This document shows positions 33,543-41,988 of a DNA stretch of 44,313 nt, piece by piece; the first letter of the stretch is position 1, and each line of letters opens with the position of its first letter. The position numbers were made by a program, and so were the translations under genes. This DNA is from Streptococcus mitis (GTDB taxonomy: Bacteria > Bacillota > Bacilli > Lactobacillales > Streptococcaceae). The stretch is taken from assembly GCF_001579045.1 (NCBI RefSeq), contig NZ_KQ970264.1:8614-52926 (forward strand), given 5' to 3'. The notes below the pieces were generated by a model, which was given only the letters and a program-made list of their open reading frames with translations, did not search any database and had not been told where the DNA came from.

Positions 33543-35054
33543 CTATTTCAAAATTACAAGTTCTCCATTCTTAATTTCCCAAACTTGGTCAAACTTACTT
33601 AATAATTCGTTTTGGCGATGTAAAGTAACAATGACGGCACTTGGTAGTTCCAGAACTCTTTCCAATTCCATTTTAAACTGATTAGTATCCAAGGCAGAAA
33701 AAGGTTCGTCTAGGATAAGCAATGGATTTTTACGATTTTTCTCACGATTTAAATACATTCGTTGTTGCTGACCACCTGACAGGGATTGTGGTGGAATTTT
33801 TTCAAAATCTTCTTCTCTGAATTTTTCATTGAAACTATTGAATAGCGTTACATTATTTTCATAACTCGAAATAAATGTATGTTCTTGTTGCAGAATCATA
33901 CCGAATCTTCCCCAAAGATGGTCCAAAACAAGCTCATCTAGCACAATTTGTCCTTCAAAATCTTCATCTGTTCCATTTAAAATGTTGAGCAGACTACTTT
34001 TTCCAGACCCATTCTTACCAATAAGCGCAATTTTATCCCCTTTTTGAATCGTAGCGGAAGTAATTATCAATTTTGATTCTCCCAGTTGTTTGGAAATGTT
34101 TTTCAAAGTAATCGTATCAAAAGAATGTTGAGGTGCTTGAACTGAAACGGGGCTCCCAACAATGTTTTGAAAACTCTTGATTACAGGCTTTACGGACTCT
34201 AACATTTGTAAATCATAAAGGATTTCCTGTATTGGTTCAGAAAAAGCATTAATATATCCGAAACTCGCCACCACCTCAGGAATACCGAGTTGCTGGTGAG
34301 ATAGAGAGTAGGCTAAATAAATAAACAGAACAAGACTAATGAATTCAAAAGAAACACCTGTCAATAAGATGCCTGTAATTTTTGTCAAACCATACTTAAA
34401 ATACTTATCCTGCAAATTCTTTAGAGAACTCTTTTGTTGATTCAAAAAATGCGACATAGTTAGTTTATTTACCAAATGATGTCCCATGAGCAAATCCTCC
34501 AAAGTTCGATAGTAATCTCCTTGTTTTTTCAAGTAAACCTGTCTACGATTAGCGGTCAACTTCCCAACGATTTTAGGAATTTGAATACTAATTCCAGTGG
34601 AAAAGATTAAAATCAGTGATACAATAGGATTAATTGTTCTGCTAATAATGAAAGCGTAAATGATGATACGTAAAATTTGTTTGATAAAACTCATCAATGG
34701 AGGAAGGTAATCCTTTTCCAACGAATCTAGGTCATTAGATTGATAGGAAATATACTCTGCTACTGCTTTCTGCTTGAAATCGTGGTGACTGAGTCCCAGA
34801 AGTGAACGAAACCACTCATTTTTCAAAGTAGTCGAAAAGATAATCCCCTGCTTCCAATCAAGTATCATTTGGATATAGTTACAACTCAAATAACCTGCCA
34901 CTGACATAGAGTAACCATATAGAGCTACTTGATAATCCCCTTTGATTAATGCCTGCGTGAAATACGGTAACAAAGCTGTGCAGATATTCGATACTACACC
35001 AAAAAGAAAATTAAAGAAGAGATACCATCTAATAGTTTTAAGATATGGTAGCAT
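33543..35054 (-). CDS. Compact ABC exporter (fused membrane and ATPase domains), possible peptide exporter
   Basis: A 503-residue half-transporter. About six helices in 1-300, then the ATPase: Walker A GKNGSGKSS (~346), Q-loop GMILQQEHTF, signature LSGGQQQR (~425), Walker B LLILDEPFSALD (~446-455), H-loop His479. All key residues are present, but only about 75 residues separate Walker A from the signature, so the helical subdomain is shortened and the protein is smaller than the usual 570-600. No peptidase domain. RBS AAGGAG. It starts 15 bp after the remnant of a radical SAM/SPASM gene, so it may have exported a modified peptide. Confidence 0.82.
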   Translation of the reverse strand: MLPYLKTIRWYLFFNFLFGVVSNICTALLPYFTQALIKGDYQVALYGYSMSVAGYLSCNYIQMILDWKQGIIFSTTLKNEWFRSLLGLSHHDFKQKAVAEYISYQSNDLDSLEKDYLPPLMSFIKQILRIIIYAFIISRTINPIVSLILIFSTGISIQIPKIVGKLTANRRQVYLKKQGDYYRTLEDLLMGHHLVNKLTMSHFLNQQKSSLKNLQDKYFKYGLTKITGILLTGVSFEFISLVLFIYLAYSLSHQQLGIPEVVASFGYINAFSEPIQEILYDLQMLESVKPVIKSFQNIVGSPVSVQAPQHSFDTITLKNISKQLGESKLIITSATIQKGDKIALIGKNGSGKSSLLNILNGTDEDFEGQIVLDELVLDHLWGRFGMILQQEHTFISSYENNVTLFNSFNEKFREEDFEKIPPQSLSGGQQQRMYLNREKNRKNPLLILDEPFSALDTNQFKMELERVLELPSAVIVTLHRQNELLSKFDQVWEIKNGELVILK

Positions 35055-35069
35055 ATACGATACTCCTTG

Positions 35070-35315
35070 CTAATGCGTTTTTTTACATATCGCAGAACAA
35101 TCTCTACTATTCCCTATTTCAGATAGTGCGATACTCGGACATTGAGTGCAATAATTGTAAATCACACAAGTACTGCCGTTTTTACTATCATTCAAAATAT
35201 AATTTGCTATTTTGTAAAATATAGGTCTATCCCATGTTTCTTTGATAGATGTAAAATGAATATTTCCAATACTTCTATTGAAAGTAAGCTTTTTCAGTTT
35301 TTCTAACGATTTAGG
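35070..35315 (-). pseudogene. C-terminal remnant of a radical SAM/SPASM-like peptide maturase
   Basis: An open stretch of 81 codons between stops, without any ATG. It reads SIGNIHFTSIKETWDRPIFYK, then a cysteine cluster C-x5-C-x2-C-x13-C-x3-C ending SAICKKTH. The 'GNI...S..E.W' phrase followed by clustered cysteines is the usual end of SPASM domains that hold auxiliary iron-sulfur clusters in RiPP-modifying enzymes. The radical SAM core CxxxCxxC and the start are missing. The spacing to the ABC gene (15 bp) suggests they were once one operon. Confidence 0.55.
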
Positions 35316-35404
35316 CTATTTCGTGACACACCCACAATCCGTGAAAATTCTGGTTATATCAGATTATGTGATTTTCGTAAGAATTTTATATTGTCTCCAA
35401 TCAT
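35294..35404 (-). pseudogene. Broken XRE-family helix-turn-helix regulator
   Basis: ATG with AAAGGAGA upstream opens MIGDNIKFLRKSHNLI, then in-frame TAA, then PEFSRIVGVSRNSLNR, TAG, KN, TGA. This is the start of an XRE domain of the kind LTQPEFARIVG...SRNSLxRWENG with nonsense codons at the Gln, Trp and Gly positions. A TATAAT (35432-35437) lies upstream. Beyond this the reading frame changes to the SPASM remnant, so a deletion has probably fused two decayed genes. Confidence 0.7.
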
Positions 35405-35454
35405 GGCAGTCTCCTTTTACTTGATAAAACTATTATAACATTTAGAAATTAAAA

Positions 35455-35741
35455 ACTGGTTCAAAATCAATAGAATGTGTGTATTCGATACATTCAATAA
35501 ATTCTTGGAAACAATTCTACACCAGTTACACAAATCTATATACACCTATCTCATTCAAAATAAAAAGAAAGCTGCAGTTCTTTTAATCCTGTATCAACGA
35601 TTCATTCTGAAATCGAATAGGAGACATTTCCCAAGTCTACAATTCACTTCATCTCAAATTAATTTTTGTAATTCACCCTTAGTTTATAGATTTTATGCTC
35701 AACAAAAGTATAAAGCATACAAAACTTCACTTTGAACCAGT
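35455..35741. mobile_element. Candidate MITE-like element with 11-bp terminal inverted repeats
   Basis: ACTGGTTCAAA at 35455-35465 and TTTGAACCAGT at 35731-35741 are exact inverted copies 287 bp apart. The interior has no convincing gene (an 86-codon frame at 35475-35735 lacks a ribosome site and family signs). No clear target duplication was seen. Together with the decayed genes alongside it, this marks a region of repeated insertion and loss. Confidence 0.45.
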
Positions 35742-35817
35742 ATTTATACTATATTCCGTATTAAAAATTCTATTATTGGTTTTGTAAAAAACAGTCTTCA
35801 AATATCCTGAAATATAG

Positions 35818-35852
35818 CAAAAAGAGATTGGGTAAAAACTCATTGTCTCTTC
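35818..35852 (-). terminator. Terminator of the two-component operon
   Basis: On the minus strand AAGAGA pairs with TCTCTT at the base of an imperfect hairpin with an inner TGAGT/ACCCA pairing, then T5. Confidence 0.65.
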
Positions 35853-36827
35853 TCACTCAAGGACTAAGTTCACTTGAGCAAACTGAATCCGCACTGTCGT
35901 TCCTGTACCGACCTCAGACTCGATACGAATCTGGTGACCTAGTTCTTCAGAAATTTTCTTGGATAGGTAGAGGCCAAGTCCAGATGACTGCTGGGTTAGG
36001 CGACCATTATATCCTGAAAATCCACGTTCAAAGACTCGGAGGACATCACTATTTTTTATCCCGATTCCCGTATCCTTGATACAAAGCTCTTGCCCCTCCA
36101 AATAAATCTCCAGACCACCTTCCTTGGTGTACTTGAGACTGTTTGAAATAATTTGCTCAATAACCACTAGTAGCCACTTTTTATCCGTCACGATTTCTTT
36201 ATCAAGGTCATGTAGATTGACATTTAAGCCTTTTTGAATAAAGAAAAGAGCGTATTTACGAATTATTTCCTTGACCAAGTCCTCAATTTGCACCTGCTTT
36301 AAGACCAAGTCATCATGGAAACTTTCTAAACGCAGGTACTGTAAAACTAGATTGGTATAGGAATCAATCTTGAAAATTTCCTGTTCTAATTGCTGCTTCA
36401 GTTGGCGGTCAGCTACTTCTGAAACTAAGAGTTGACTGGCTGCAATGGGGGTCTTTATCTGATGAACCCACAAGGTATAGTAATCCAGCAAATCCGTCAG
36501 TTTTCTTTCTGAATCTGACCTCTGCTGATAGAGTTCCATCTCACGCGCTTCTAATTTTTCAGCCAAGGCTATTTCCAATGGAGATTTGGCTTCCCTCTCA
36601 CCGTAGAGAATTTCCTGGCGATAGACCTGCATTTCAACCAATATGTCCCAAGTGAAAAACAAGATGGTTACAAAGCAACACAAGAGAAAAAAATAGAGAA
36701 AGTAAATTCCTAAACTAGCAAATAAAAACTGAAAGAGTAAGACCAGAAACGTCAAAGAAAGCAGATAGACAAACAGACGACTACGGGAACGCAGATAGGC
36801 TAGAAAAAATTGTTTCCAATCAAGCAT
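35853..36827 (-). CDS. Sensor histidine kinase, intramembrane-sensing (BceS-like; TCS01-type)
   Basis: A 324-residue kinase. Two closely spaced membrane helices (~15-37, ~41-60) with almost no extracellular loop, a linker, then phospho-acceptor His122 in LWVHQIKTPI, N box ISNSLKYT, G1 DTGIGI and G2 SSGLGLYLSK. This is the BceS/intramembrane-sensing layout, which normally senses through a partner ABC transporter; none of the BceAB kind is adjacent. Its start overlaps the regulator stop by 8 bp. It corresponds by order to pneumococcal HK01. Confidence 0.88.
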   Translation of the reverse strand: MLDWKQFFLAYLRSRSRLFVYLLSLTFLVLLFQFLFASLGIYFLYFFLLCCFVTILFFTWDILVEMQVYRQEILYGEREAKSPLEIALAEKLEAREMELYQQRSDSERKLTDLLDYYTLWVHQIKTPIAASQLLVSEVADRQLKQQLEQEIFKIDSYTNLVLQYLRLESFHDDLVLKQVQIEDLVKEIIRKYALFFIQKGLNVNLHDLDKEIVTDKKWLLVVIEQIISNSLKYTKEGGLEIYLEGQELCIKDTGIGIKNSDVLRVFERGFSGYNGRLTQQSSGLGLYLSKKISEELGHQIRIESEVGTGTTVRIQFAQVNLVLE

Positions 36828-37497
36828 GCTTCAGTCCGTACCCTATCCCTTTCTTGGTCTCGATAAATCCTACCAAGCCCTGCTCTTCCAACTTTTTACG
36901 CAAACGAGCCACATTGACAGAGAGGGTATTATCATCAATGAAAAAGTCACTGTTCCAAAGTTCCCGCATCAGGTCGTCACGTGCTACGATGTTGCCTGCA
37001 TGCTCAAACAAGACACGTAAAATCTGGAATTCATTCTTGGTCAAATTCAAGACTTGCCCTTGATAATGTAAATCCATGGATTTGGTATTGAGGATAACAC
37101 CAGCATATTCCAGTAAACTCTCGTCACGCCCAAACTCATAGGAACGGCGCAACAAGCCCTGAATCTTGGCTAGAAGAACCTGCTGGTCAAAAGGCTTGGT
37201 CACAAAGTCATCCGCGCCCATATTGATTGCCATGACAATATCCATCGCCTGGTCTCTCGAAGACAGAAACATGATGGGTACCTTGGAAATCTTGCGAATT
37301 TCCTGACACCAGTGATAACCATTAAACAAAGGTAGCCCAATATCCATGAGGACCAGATGAGGCTCCGACTGGACAAAAAGGCTCAAAACTTCCATAAAGT
37401 CTTCTACCAGAACCACTTCAAATCCCCATTCAGAGAGCATTTTCCCGACCTGTTGCCGAATAACCTGATCATCTTCTACTAGTAAAATCTTGTGCAT
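36820..37497 (-). CDS. OmpR/PhoB-family response regulator (TCS01-type)
   Basis: A 225-residue regulator. Receiver domain MHKILLVEDDQ with phospho-acceptor Asp52 (LVLMDIGLPLF), switch residues in FLSSRD and the FVTKPF lysine; winged helix DNA-binding domain (~130-225, ending RLRKKLEEQGLVGFIETKKGIGYGL). The start at 37497 has GGAGG upstream; the longer frame to 37590 is rejected. First gene of the regulator-kinase pair. Targets unknown. Confidence 0.9.
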   Translation of the reverse strand: MHKILLVEDDQVIRQQVGKMLSEWGFEVVLVEDFMEVLSLFVQSEPHLVLMDIGLPLFNGYHWCQEIRKISKVPIMFLSSRDQAMDIVMAINMGADDFVTKPFDQQVLLAKIQGLLRRSYEFGRDESLLEYAGVILNTKSMDLHYQGQVLNLTKNEFQILRVLFEHAGNIVARDDLMRELWNSDFFIDDNTLSVNVARLRKKLEEQGLVGFIETKKGIGYGLKHA

Positions 37498-37516
37498 GCG
37501 CTCCTCCTTTTCTATT

Positions 37517-37525
37517 ATTATAACA
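37517..37525 (-). promoter_or_regulatory. Two-component operon promoter
   Basis: TGT-TATAAT, extended -10 (TATAAT at 37517-37522), about 12 nt before the RBS; no clear -35. Confidence 0.6.
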
Positions 37526-37652
37526 GATTTTTCCATGCTAGATGGTCTGAAACTGAATTTGACATATCTTGTTTTTAGCCAACAAAGCAAGACAATCCTA
37601 GTAGCTAATTTGAGGGAAATTTGATAAGATAAATAAAAAGAAAGGAGCTCTT

Positions 37653-38726
37653 ATGGCCAATATTTTTGACTATCTGAAAGATGTCGCACACGATTCCTTT
37701 TACGACTTACCTTTGAATGAATTAGATGTTTTAGCCTTAACAGAAACCACCTACCTCTCCTTTGATAATCTGGTCATCACAACTCCTAAACGTCTCTTAG
37801 ACCTAGCACCTCAGATTCCAAGAGAATCGAACATGTTGACCAGCAAAAGTCGACTCCAGTTGTTAGATGAATTGGCTCAACACAAACGCTTCAAAAATTG
37901 CAAACTTTCCCATTTTATCAACGACATCGACCCTGAACTGCAAAAGCAATTTGCGGCTATGACCTACCGTCTCACTCTCGATACCTATCTGATTGTCTTT
38001 CGTGGGACAGATGACAGTATCATTGGCTGGAAGGAAGATTTCCACCTGACCTATATGAAGGAAATTCCTGCTCAAAAGCACGCTCTCCGCTATTTAAAGA
38101 ACTTTTTTGCCCACTATCCTAAGCAAAAGGTCGTTCTGGCTGGGCATTCCAAGGGAGGAAACTTAGCCATCTATGCTGCTAGCCAAATTGAGAAAAGCTT
38201 GCAAAATCAAATCACAGCAGTTTATACCTATGATTCGCCTGGTCTCCACAAAGAACTAACACAAACTGCAGGTTATCAAAGGATAATGGATAGAACCAAG
38301 GTCTTCATCCCACAAGGTTCCATTATCGGTATGATGCTGGAAATCCCTGCTCATCAAATCATCGTTCAGAGTACTGCCCTGGGTGGCATCGCCCAGCACG
38401 ATACCTTTAGCTGGCAAATTAAGGACAAGCACTTCGTTCAACTGGATAAGACCAACAGTGATAGCCAACAAGTCGACACGACCTTCAAGGAGTGGGTGGC
38501 CACAGTCCCTGACGAAGAACTCCAGCTCTACTTCGACCTCTTCTTTGGCACCATTCTAGATGCTGGGATTAGCTCCATCAATGACCTGTCTTCCTTAAAG
38601 GCGCTTGAACACATTCATCATCTCTTTGTCCAAGCGCAATCCCTCACTCCAGAAAAAAGGGAAACCATGGGACGCATCACTCAATTATTGATTGATACCC
38701 GTTACCAAGCTTGGAAGAATAGATAA
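37653..38726 (+). CDS. DUF2974 (Mbeg1-like) alpha/beta hydrolase
   Basis: A 357-residue cytoplasmic protein. An early YDLPLNELDVLALTETTYLSF signature of DUF2974, the lipase-like nucleophile elbow LAGHSKGGNLAIYAA with GHSKGG, and a conserved VYTYDSPGL that provides an Asp. A lipase/esterase fold with an unknown substrate. RBS AAAGGAG; divergent from the two-component operon with about 155 bp between. It ends at a strong bidirectional hairpin. Confidence 0.85.
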   Translation: MANIFDYLKDVAHDSFYDLPLNELDVLALTETTYLSFDNLVITTPKRLLDLAPQIPRESNMLTSKSRLQLLDELAQHKRFKNCKLSHFINDIDPELQKQFAAMTYRLTLDTYLIVFRGTDDSIIGWKEDFHLTYMKEIPAQKHALRYLKNFFAHYPKQKVVLAGHSKGGNLAIYAASQIEKSLQNQITAVYTYDSPGLHKELTQTAGYQRIMDRTKVFIPQGSIIGMMLEIPAHQIIVQSTALGGIAQHDTFSWQIKDKHFVQLDKTNSDSQQVDTTFKEWVATVPDEELQLYFDLFFGTILDAGISSINDLSSLKALEHIHHLFVQAQSLTPEKRETMGRITQLLIDTRYQAWKNR

Positions 38727-38767
38727 AAAGCTTATGATAAGGTTTTTGCCTTTTCATAAGCTTTTTT
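38724..38767. terminator. Bidirectional terminator between DUF2974 and Rrf2 genes
   Basis: AAAAAGCTTATGA and TCATAAGCTTTTTT pair perfectly with T/A flanks on both sides. Confidence 0.93.
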
Positions 38768-38782
38768 GTTTTAAAGAAGAAT

Positions 38783-39220
38783 TCACTCCTTCATCTGACT
38801 CTCTGCATCGGCTACGACTTGTTCTAGACTGGTCTGACCAAGTTCAGCCTCCATAGCCAGCTGGATTCTCTCCAATTTTTGATCCAAAACCTCATGAATA
38901 TGAGCTCCTACAGGGCAATTTGGATTCGGATTGTCATGGAAACTGAAGAGTTTACCAGTCTTACCAAGACACTCAACCGCCTGATAAACATCTAAAAGAC
39001 TAATGTCCTTGAGATCCTTAACAATCTCTGTCCCACCTGTTCCACGCGCTACTGAAATCAGCTCTGCCTTCTTCAACTGGGACAAGGTTTTTCTGATAAT
39101 GACAGGATTGACCCCGACACTAGCAGCTAAAAAATCACTGGTCACCTTGCTTTCCTTCCCCTTGAGGGCAATGATTATCAGCATATGAGTCGCAATGGTA
39201 AATCTACTTGGAATTTGCAT
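38783..39220 (-). CDS. Rrf2 family transcriptional regulator
   Basis: A 145-residue winged helix regulator. The helix-turn-helix is visible as SDFLAASVGVNPVIIRKTLSQL; the wing has the GTGGTEI segment. It lacks the three spaced cysteines of IscR/NsrR (only one Cys in AVECLGK and one in NPNCPVGAH), so it is not an obvious iron-sulfur sensor and looks more like the YwnA group. RBS AAAAGGAGA. A consensus promoter and a GAGGC/GCCTC palindrome lie upstream, the latter a possible operator. Confidence 0.88.
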   Translation of the reverse strand: MQIPSRFTIATHMLIIIALKGKESKVTSDFLAASVGVNPVIIRKTLSQLKKAELISVARGTGGTEIVKDLKDISLLDVYQAVECLGKTGKLFSFHDNPNPNCPVGAHIHEVLDQKLERIQLAMEAELGQTSLEQVVADAESQMKE

Positions 39221-39271
39221 CCTCTTCTCCTTTTTACGAGGCTAGCCTGCCTCTACTCTTCTTTTTCTTTT

Positions 39272-39299
39272 ATTATACCCTTTTTAGTTGTAATGTCAA
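39272..39299 (-). promoter_or_regulatory. rrf2 promoter
   Basis: TTGACA at 39294-39299, 16-bp spacer, TATAAT at 39272-39277. The -35 overlaps the stop codon of the upstream phosphoesterase. A GAGGC/GCCTC dyad (39238-39253) lies in the leader. Confidence 0.85.
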
Positions 39300-40138
39300 T
39301 CGTTACCACCTTTTAACCAGGCATCTAACTCCCTATCATAGCCCTCTTTCTGGGCCAATTCTCTCAGAAATTCCTGATGATGAGTATGGTGGATACCATT
39401 GACCAGACTTTCATAGTAAACCTCAAAATAGGGAAGTTTAAGATCTTTAGCCAACTGCAATTCAGCTGCCACATCGTAGTCCACCCGTCGGAAGTCCATA
39501 TCTACCAATCCCTTGTCATCAAACTCCAAAATCATATACTGGGCCCGCAAGTCCTTCCGCAACTGGGCATCTAGAAAGAAAGGCTGGCCAATTGAACCCG
39601 GATTGACAATTAATTGCCCACCAGTCCCGTAACGAAGCAACTGCTGGTGAATATGACCATAAACAGCAATATCACAAGACGGATTGGTCACCAAGCGGTC
39701 AAAATCCTCTTGCGCTCCAGTATGAATCAACTCACGCCCCCAATTCTTATCAGGAAGATGGTGGCTAATTCCCACCGTCAAATCCCCAAACTGACGATGA
39801 AGCTGGAGTGGTTGATTGTGGAGCAGTTCAATTTCTTCTAGGGAAATTTCCTCTAAAACATACTGGCAATGGCGCAAGAGATAGCGTTGGCTGGGACGAG
39901 TCTTATCCAATTCCTTACGGACACCATGCCACAGACTGTCTTCCCAGTTCCCCAAAACTCTAGCCGTAATCGGTAGTTGAGCCAACAAGTCCAAAATCCT
40001 TCTACGCCCTGTCCCTGGCATGAGAATATCTCCCAAAAGCCAGTATTCATCAACTCCTAGCTGCCGAGCATCTGCCAAAACAGCCTCCAAGGCGGTGGTA
40101 TTTCCATGAATATCTGAAAGAAGAGCTATTTTTGTCAT
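39296..40138 (-). CDS. Calcineurin-like metallophosphoesterase
   Basis: A 280-residue phosphoesterase. Metal motifs in order: LLSDIHGN (DxH), LGDIL, VLGNWED (GNxxD/E), ISHHLPD, and YGHIHQQL (GHxH). The fold is complete; substrate could be a small phosphodiester or a protein phosphate. The ATG at 40138 has GAGGAG 6 nt upstream, whereas the ATG at 40144 touches that site. Its stop lies inside the rrf2 promoter. Divergent from psaR. Confidence 0.85.
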   Translation of the reverse strand: MTKIALLSDIHGNTTALEAVLADARQLGVDEYWLLGDILMPGTGRRRILDLLAQLPITARVLGNWEDSLWHGVRKELDKTRPSQRYLLRHCQYVLEEISLEEIELLHNQPLQLHRQFGDLTVGISHHLPDKNWGRELIHTGAQEDFDRLVTNPSCDIAVYGHIHQQLLRYGTGGQLIVNPGSIGQPFFLDAQLRKDLRAQYMILEFDDKGLVDMDFRRVDYDVAAELQLAKDLKLPYFEVYYESLVNGIHHTHHQEFLRELAQKEGYDRELDAWLKGGND

Positions 40139-40211
40139 ATTCATCTCCTCGTTTTTTCTCTTGCAATAAGTATAACATAAAAAGTCACAGCTGGAGAAAT
40201 CTAGCTTTTTT

Positions 40212-40220
40212 TGATATACT
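40212..40220 (+). promoter_or_regulatory. psaR promoter
   Basis: TGA-TATACT (TATACT at 40215-40220), extended -10 without a clear -35. Confidence 0.55.
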
Positions 40221-40249
40221 AGATAAAGATATTAGACAAGAGGAAACGA

Positions 40250-40900
40250 ATGACCCCGAATAAAGAAGATTATCTAAAATGTATTTATGAAATCGGCATA
40301 GACCTGCATAAAATTACCAACAAGGAAATTGCTGCCCGCATGCAAGTCTCTCCCCCTGCCGTAACTGAAATGATTAAACGGATGAAGAGTGAAAATCTCA
40401 TCCTTAAGGACAAGGAATGTGGCTATCTACTGACTGACCTCGGCCTCAAACTGGTCTCTGAGCTCTATCGCAAACACCGCTTGATTGAAGTTTTTCTAGT
40501 CCATCATTTAGACTATACGAGTGACCAGATTCACGAGGAAGCTGAGGTCTTGGAACATACTGTCTCTGATCTATTCGTTGAAAGACTAGATAAATTACTT
40601 GGATTCCCCAAGACCTGCCCCCACGGAGGAACCATTCCAGCCAAGGGAGAACTTCTGGTTGAAATCAATAACCTGCCACTAGCTGATATCAAGGAAGCTG
40701 GCTCCTACCGTCTGACTCGAGTGCACGATAGTTTTGACATTCTCCATTATCTGGACAAGCACTCACTTCACATCGGAGATCCGCTCAAAGTCAAGCAGTT
40801 TGATGGCTTCAGCAATACCTTCACTATCCTCACTAAAAATGAAGATTTACAAGTAAATATGGACATTGCCAAACAACTCTACGTCGAGAAAATCGACTAA
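40250..40900 (+). CDS. psaR: DtxR/MntR family manganese-dependent repressor
   Basis: A 216-residue metalloregulator. Winged helix (~1-65: EDYLKCIYEIG, VSPPAVTEMIKRM), metal and dimer domain (~70-140, with EVFLVHHLDY, HEEAEVLEHTVSD and CPHGGTIP), and an SH3-like C-terminal domain (~150-216). Metal ligands Cys/Asp/His/Glu are present. It represses manganese-uptake psaBCA and related genes when Mn is high; in pneumococcus psaR is unlinked to psaBCA, as here. RBS GAGGAAA. Confidence 0.93.
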   Translation: MTPNKEDYLKCIYEIGIDLHKITNKEIAARMQVSPPAVTEMIKRMKSENLILKDKECGYLLTDLGLKLVSELYRKHRLIEVFLVHHLDYTSDQIHEEAEVLEHTVSDLFVERLDKLLGFPKTCPHGGTIPAKGELLVEINNLPLADIKEAGSYRLTRVHDSFDILHYLDKHSLHIGDPLKVKQFDGFSNTFTILTKNEDLQVNMDIAKQLYVEKID

Positions 40901-40919
40901 TTTCTCAAGTACCCCAACC

Positions 40920-40949
40920 AACCCTGAAAGTTTAATTTTCAGGGTTTTC
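40920..40949 (+). terminator. psaR terminator
   Basis: ACCCTGAAA and TTTTCAGGGT pair around TTTAA, with T4 following. Confidence 0.88.
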
Positions 40950-40976
40950 CCATCTATTTTTTATATCAAAAATTAT

Positions 40977-40990
40977 AGTAAACGCTTTCA
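40977..40990. promoter_or_regulatory. cre-like site before the 41064 gene
   Basis: AGTAAACGCTTTCA matches TGWAANCGNTNWCA at every defined position but the first. It overlaps the -35 region (TTTCAG 40986-40991) of a promoter with TATAAT at 41009-41014, suggesting CcpA repression. Confidence 0.55.
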
Positions 40991-41063
40991 GGTTCCAACT
41001 AAATATTGTATAATAATTATATAAACTATTACGTCACTAACATATAAAAAAGGAGGTTTTATC

Positions 41064-41477
41064 ATGAAAAAAATCATCTTCATCAAAACCACTCAACTCC
41101 TTGTCATTGATGGAATCATGTTGGCATTTTTGACATTTAAAGAGGGGCTTACTTTGGATTGGATTTTGATTTACAGTAGTTGGCTCATTTTCTTTCATCC
41201 TGTACTATTGACCTATCTTTCTAACCAGCTTTGTGACCACTTTAGTCAACTCTATTCCCAGATTAGACTGAGATTCTGGCGCTTTGCCTTACAAATCCTT
41301 CTATGGGATAGCCTAATGATTCTCTCCTTGATATGTTTGAGTGGTGTGCCACTTTTCCTTCAGGGAAGTCTCCTCATCCTAGGGCATCTCATTCCTTCCT
41401 ATCGCATAAGCCAAAGCCTGAAACAAGATTTCCCCAAGGCCTATCAGGAACAGATTTCATTTTCGAGTATTTTGTAA
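41064..41477 (+). CDS. Small membrane protein, unknown function
   Basis: A 137-residue protein with three to four hydrophobic helices (~8-25, 32-50, 75-95, 97-112) and a short hydrophilic tail. No family was recognised and there is no signal peptide or catalytic motif. RBS AAAGGAGG is very strong. A promoter with a cre-like site lies upstream, which may link it to sugar state. It ends in a strong hairpin shared with dtd. Confidence 0.7.
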   Translation: MKKIIFIKTTQLLVIDGIMLAFLTFKEGLTLDWILIYSSWLIFFHPVLLTYLSNQLCDHFSQLYSQIRLRFWRFALQILLWDSLMILSLICLSGVPLFLQGSLLILGHLIPSYRISQSLKQDFPKAYQEQISFSSIL

Positions 41478-41482
41478 TAGAT

Positions 41483-41518
41483 AAGAAAAACCAAGCCGTC
41501 TGGGCTTGGTCTTTCTTA
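41483..41518. terminator. Bidirectional terminator between 41064 gene and dtd
   Basis: AAGAAA-AACCAAGCC and GGGCTTGGT-CTTTCTT pair around GTCT, with a T-rich right flank; the A-rich left flank gives T on the other strand. Confidence 0.88.
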
Positions 41519-41959
41519 TCTATTTTTAGTATCAAGTATAATGGTGACTGGTCCGTCATTGACCAGCTCAACCTGCATATCCGCTCCAAAAATGCCTGTC
41601 TGAACGGGCACTTCTTGTGCTAATTTTTGATTGAAAGCATCATAGAAGTCTGATGCCATATCAGGCTTGGCTGCTCCTGTAAAGGCTGGACGATTGCCTT
41701 TCTTAGTATCCGCAAAGAGGGTAAACTGAGAAATAGAGAGAATTTCCCCCTCAATATCTTTGACAGACAGGTTCATCTTGCCTTCTGCGTCTGAAAAAAT
41801 CCGCATATTGACCAATTTTCTCACGGCATAGTCCAAATCTTCCTCTTGGTCCTCTGGTCCTACGCCAACCAGCAATAAGAGGCCTTGGTTGATTTTCCCC
41901 TGCACCTGACCTTCGATACTCACTCGGGCTTTTTTAACCCGTTGGATAATGATTTTCAT
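41516..41959 (-). CDS. dtd: D-aminoacyl-tRNA deacylase
   Basis: A 147-residue proofreading enzyme that frees tRNA from D-amino acids and glycine-tRNA-Ala errors. Catalytic motifs SQFTL and NDGPVT (the family NGPVT) are both present. RBS GAAAGG; 29 bp behind rel, the common rel-dtd pairing in Firmicutes. Confidence 0.96.
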   Translation of the reverse strand: MKIIIQRVKKARVSIEGQVQGKINQGLLLLVGVGPEDQEEDLDYAVRKLVNMRIFSDAEGKMNLSVKDIEGEILSISQFTLFADTKKGNRPAFTGAAKPDMASDFYDAFNQKLAQEVPVQTGIFGADMQVELVNDGPVTIILDTKNR

Positions 41960-41988
41960 AATAGCCTTTCTAGTAAGAGCTAGGACAA

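Noticed and set aside
35475-35735. 86-codon plus-strand frame in the gap before the kinase gene
   Set aside because: No RBS, odd composition, and it lies entirely between inverted repeats of a likely small element.
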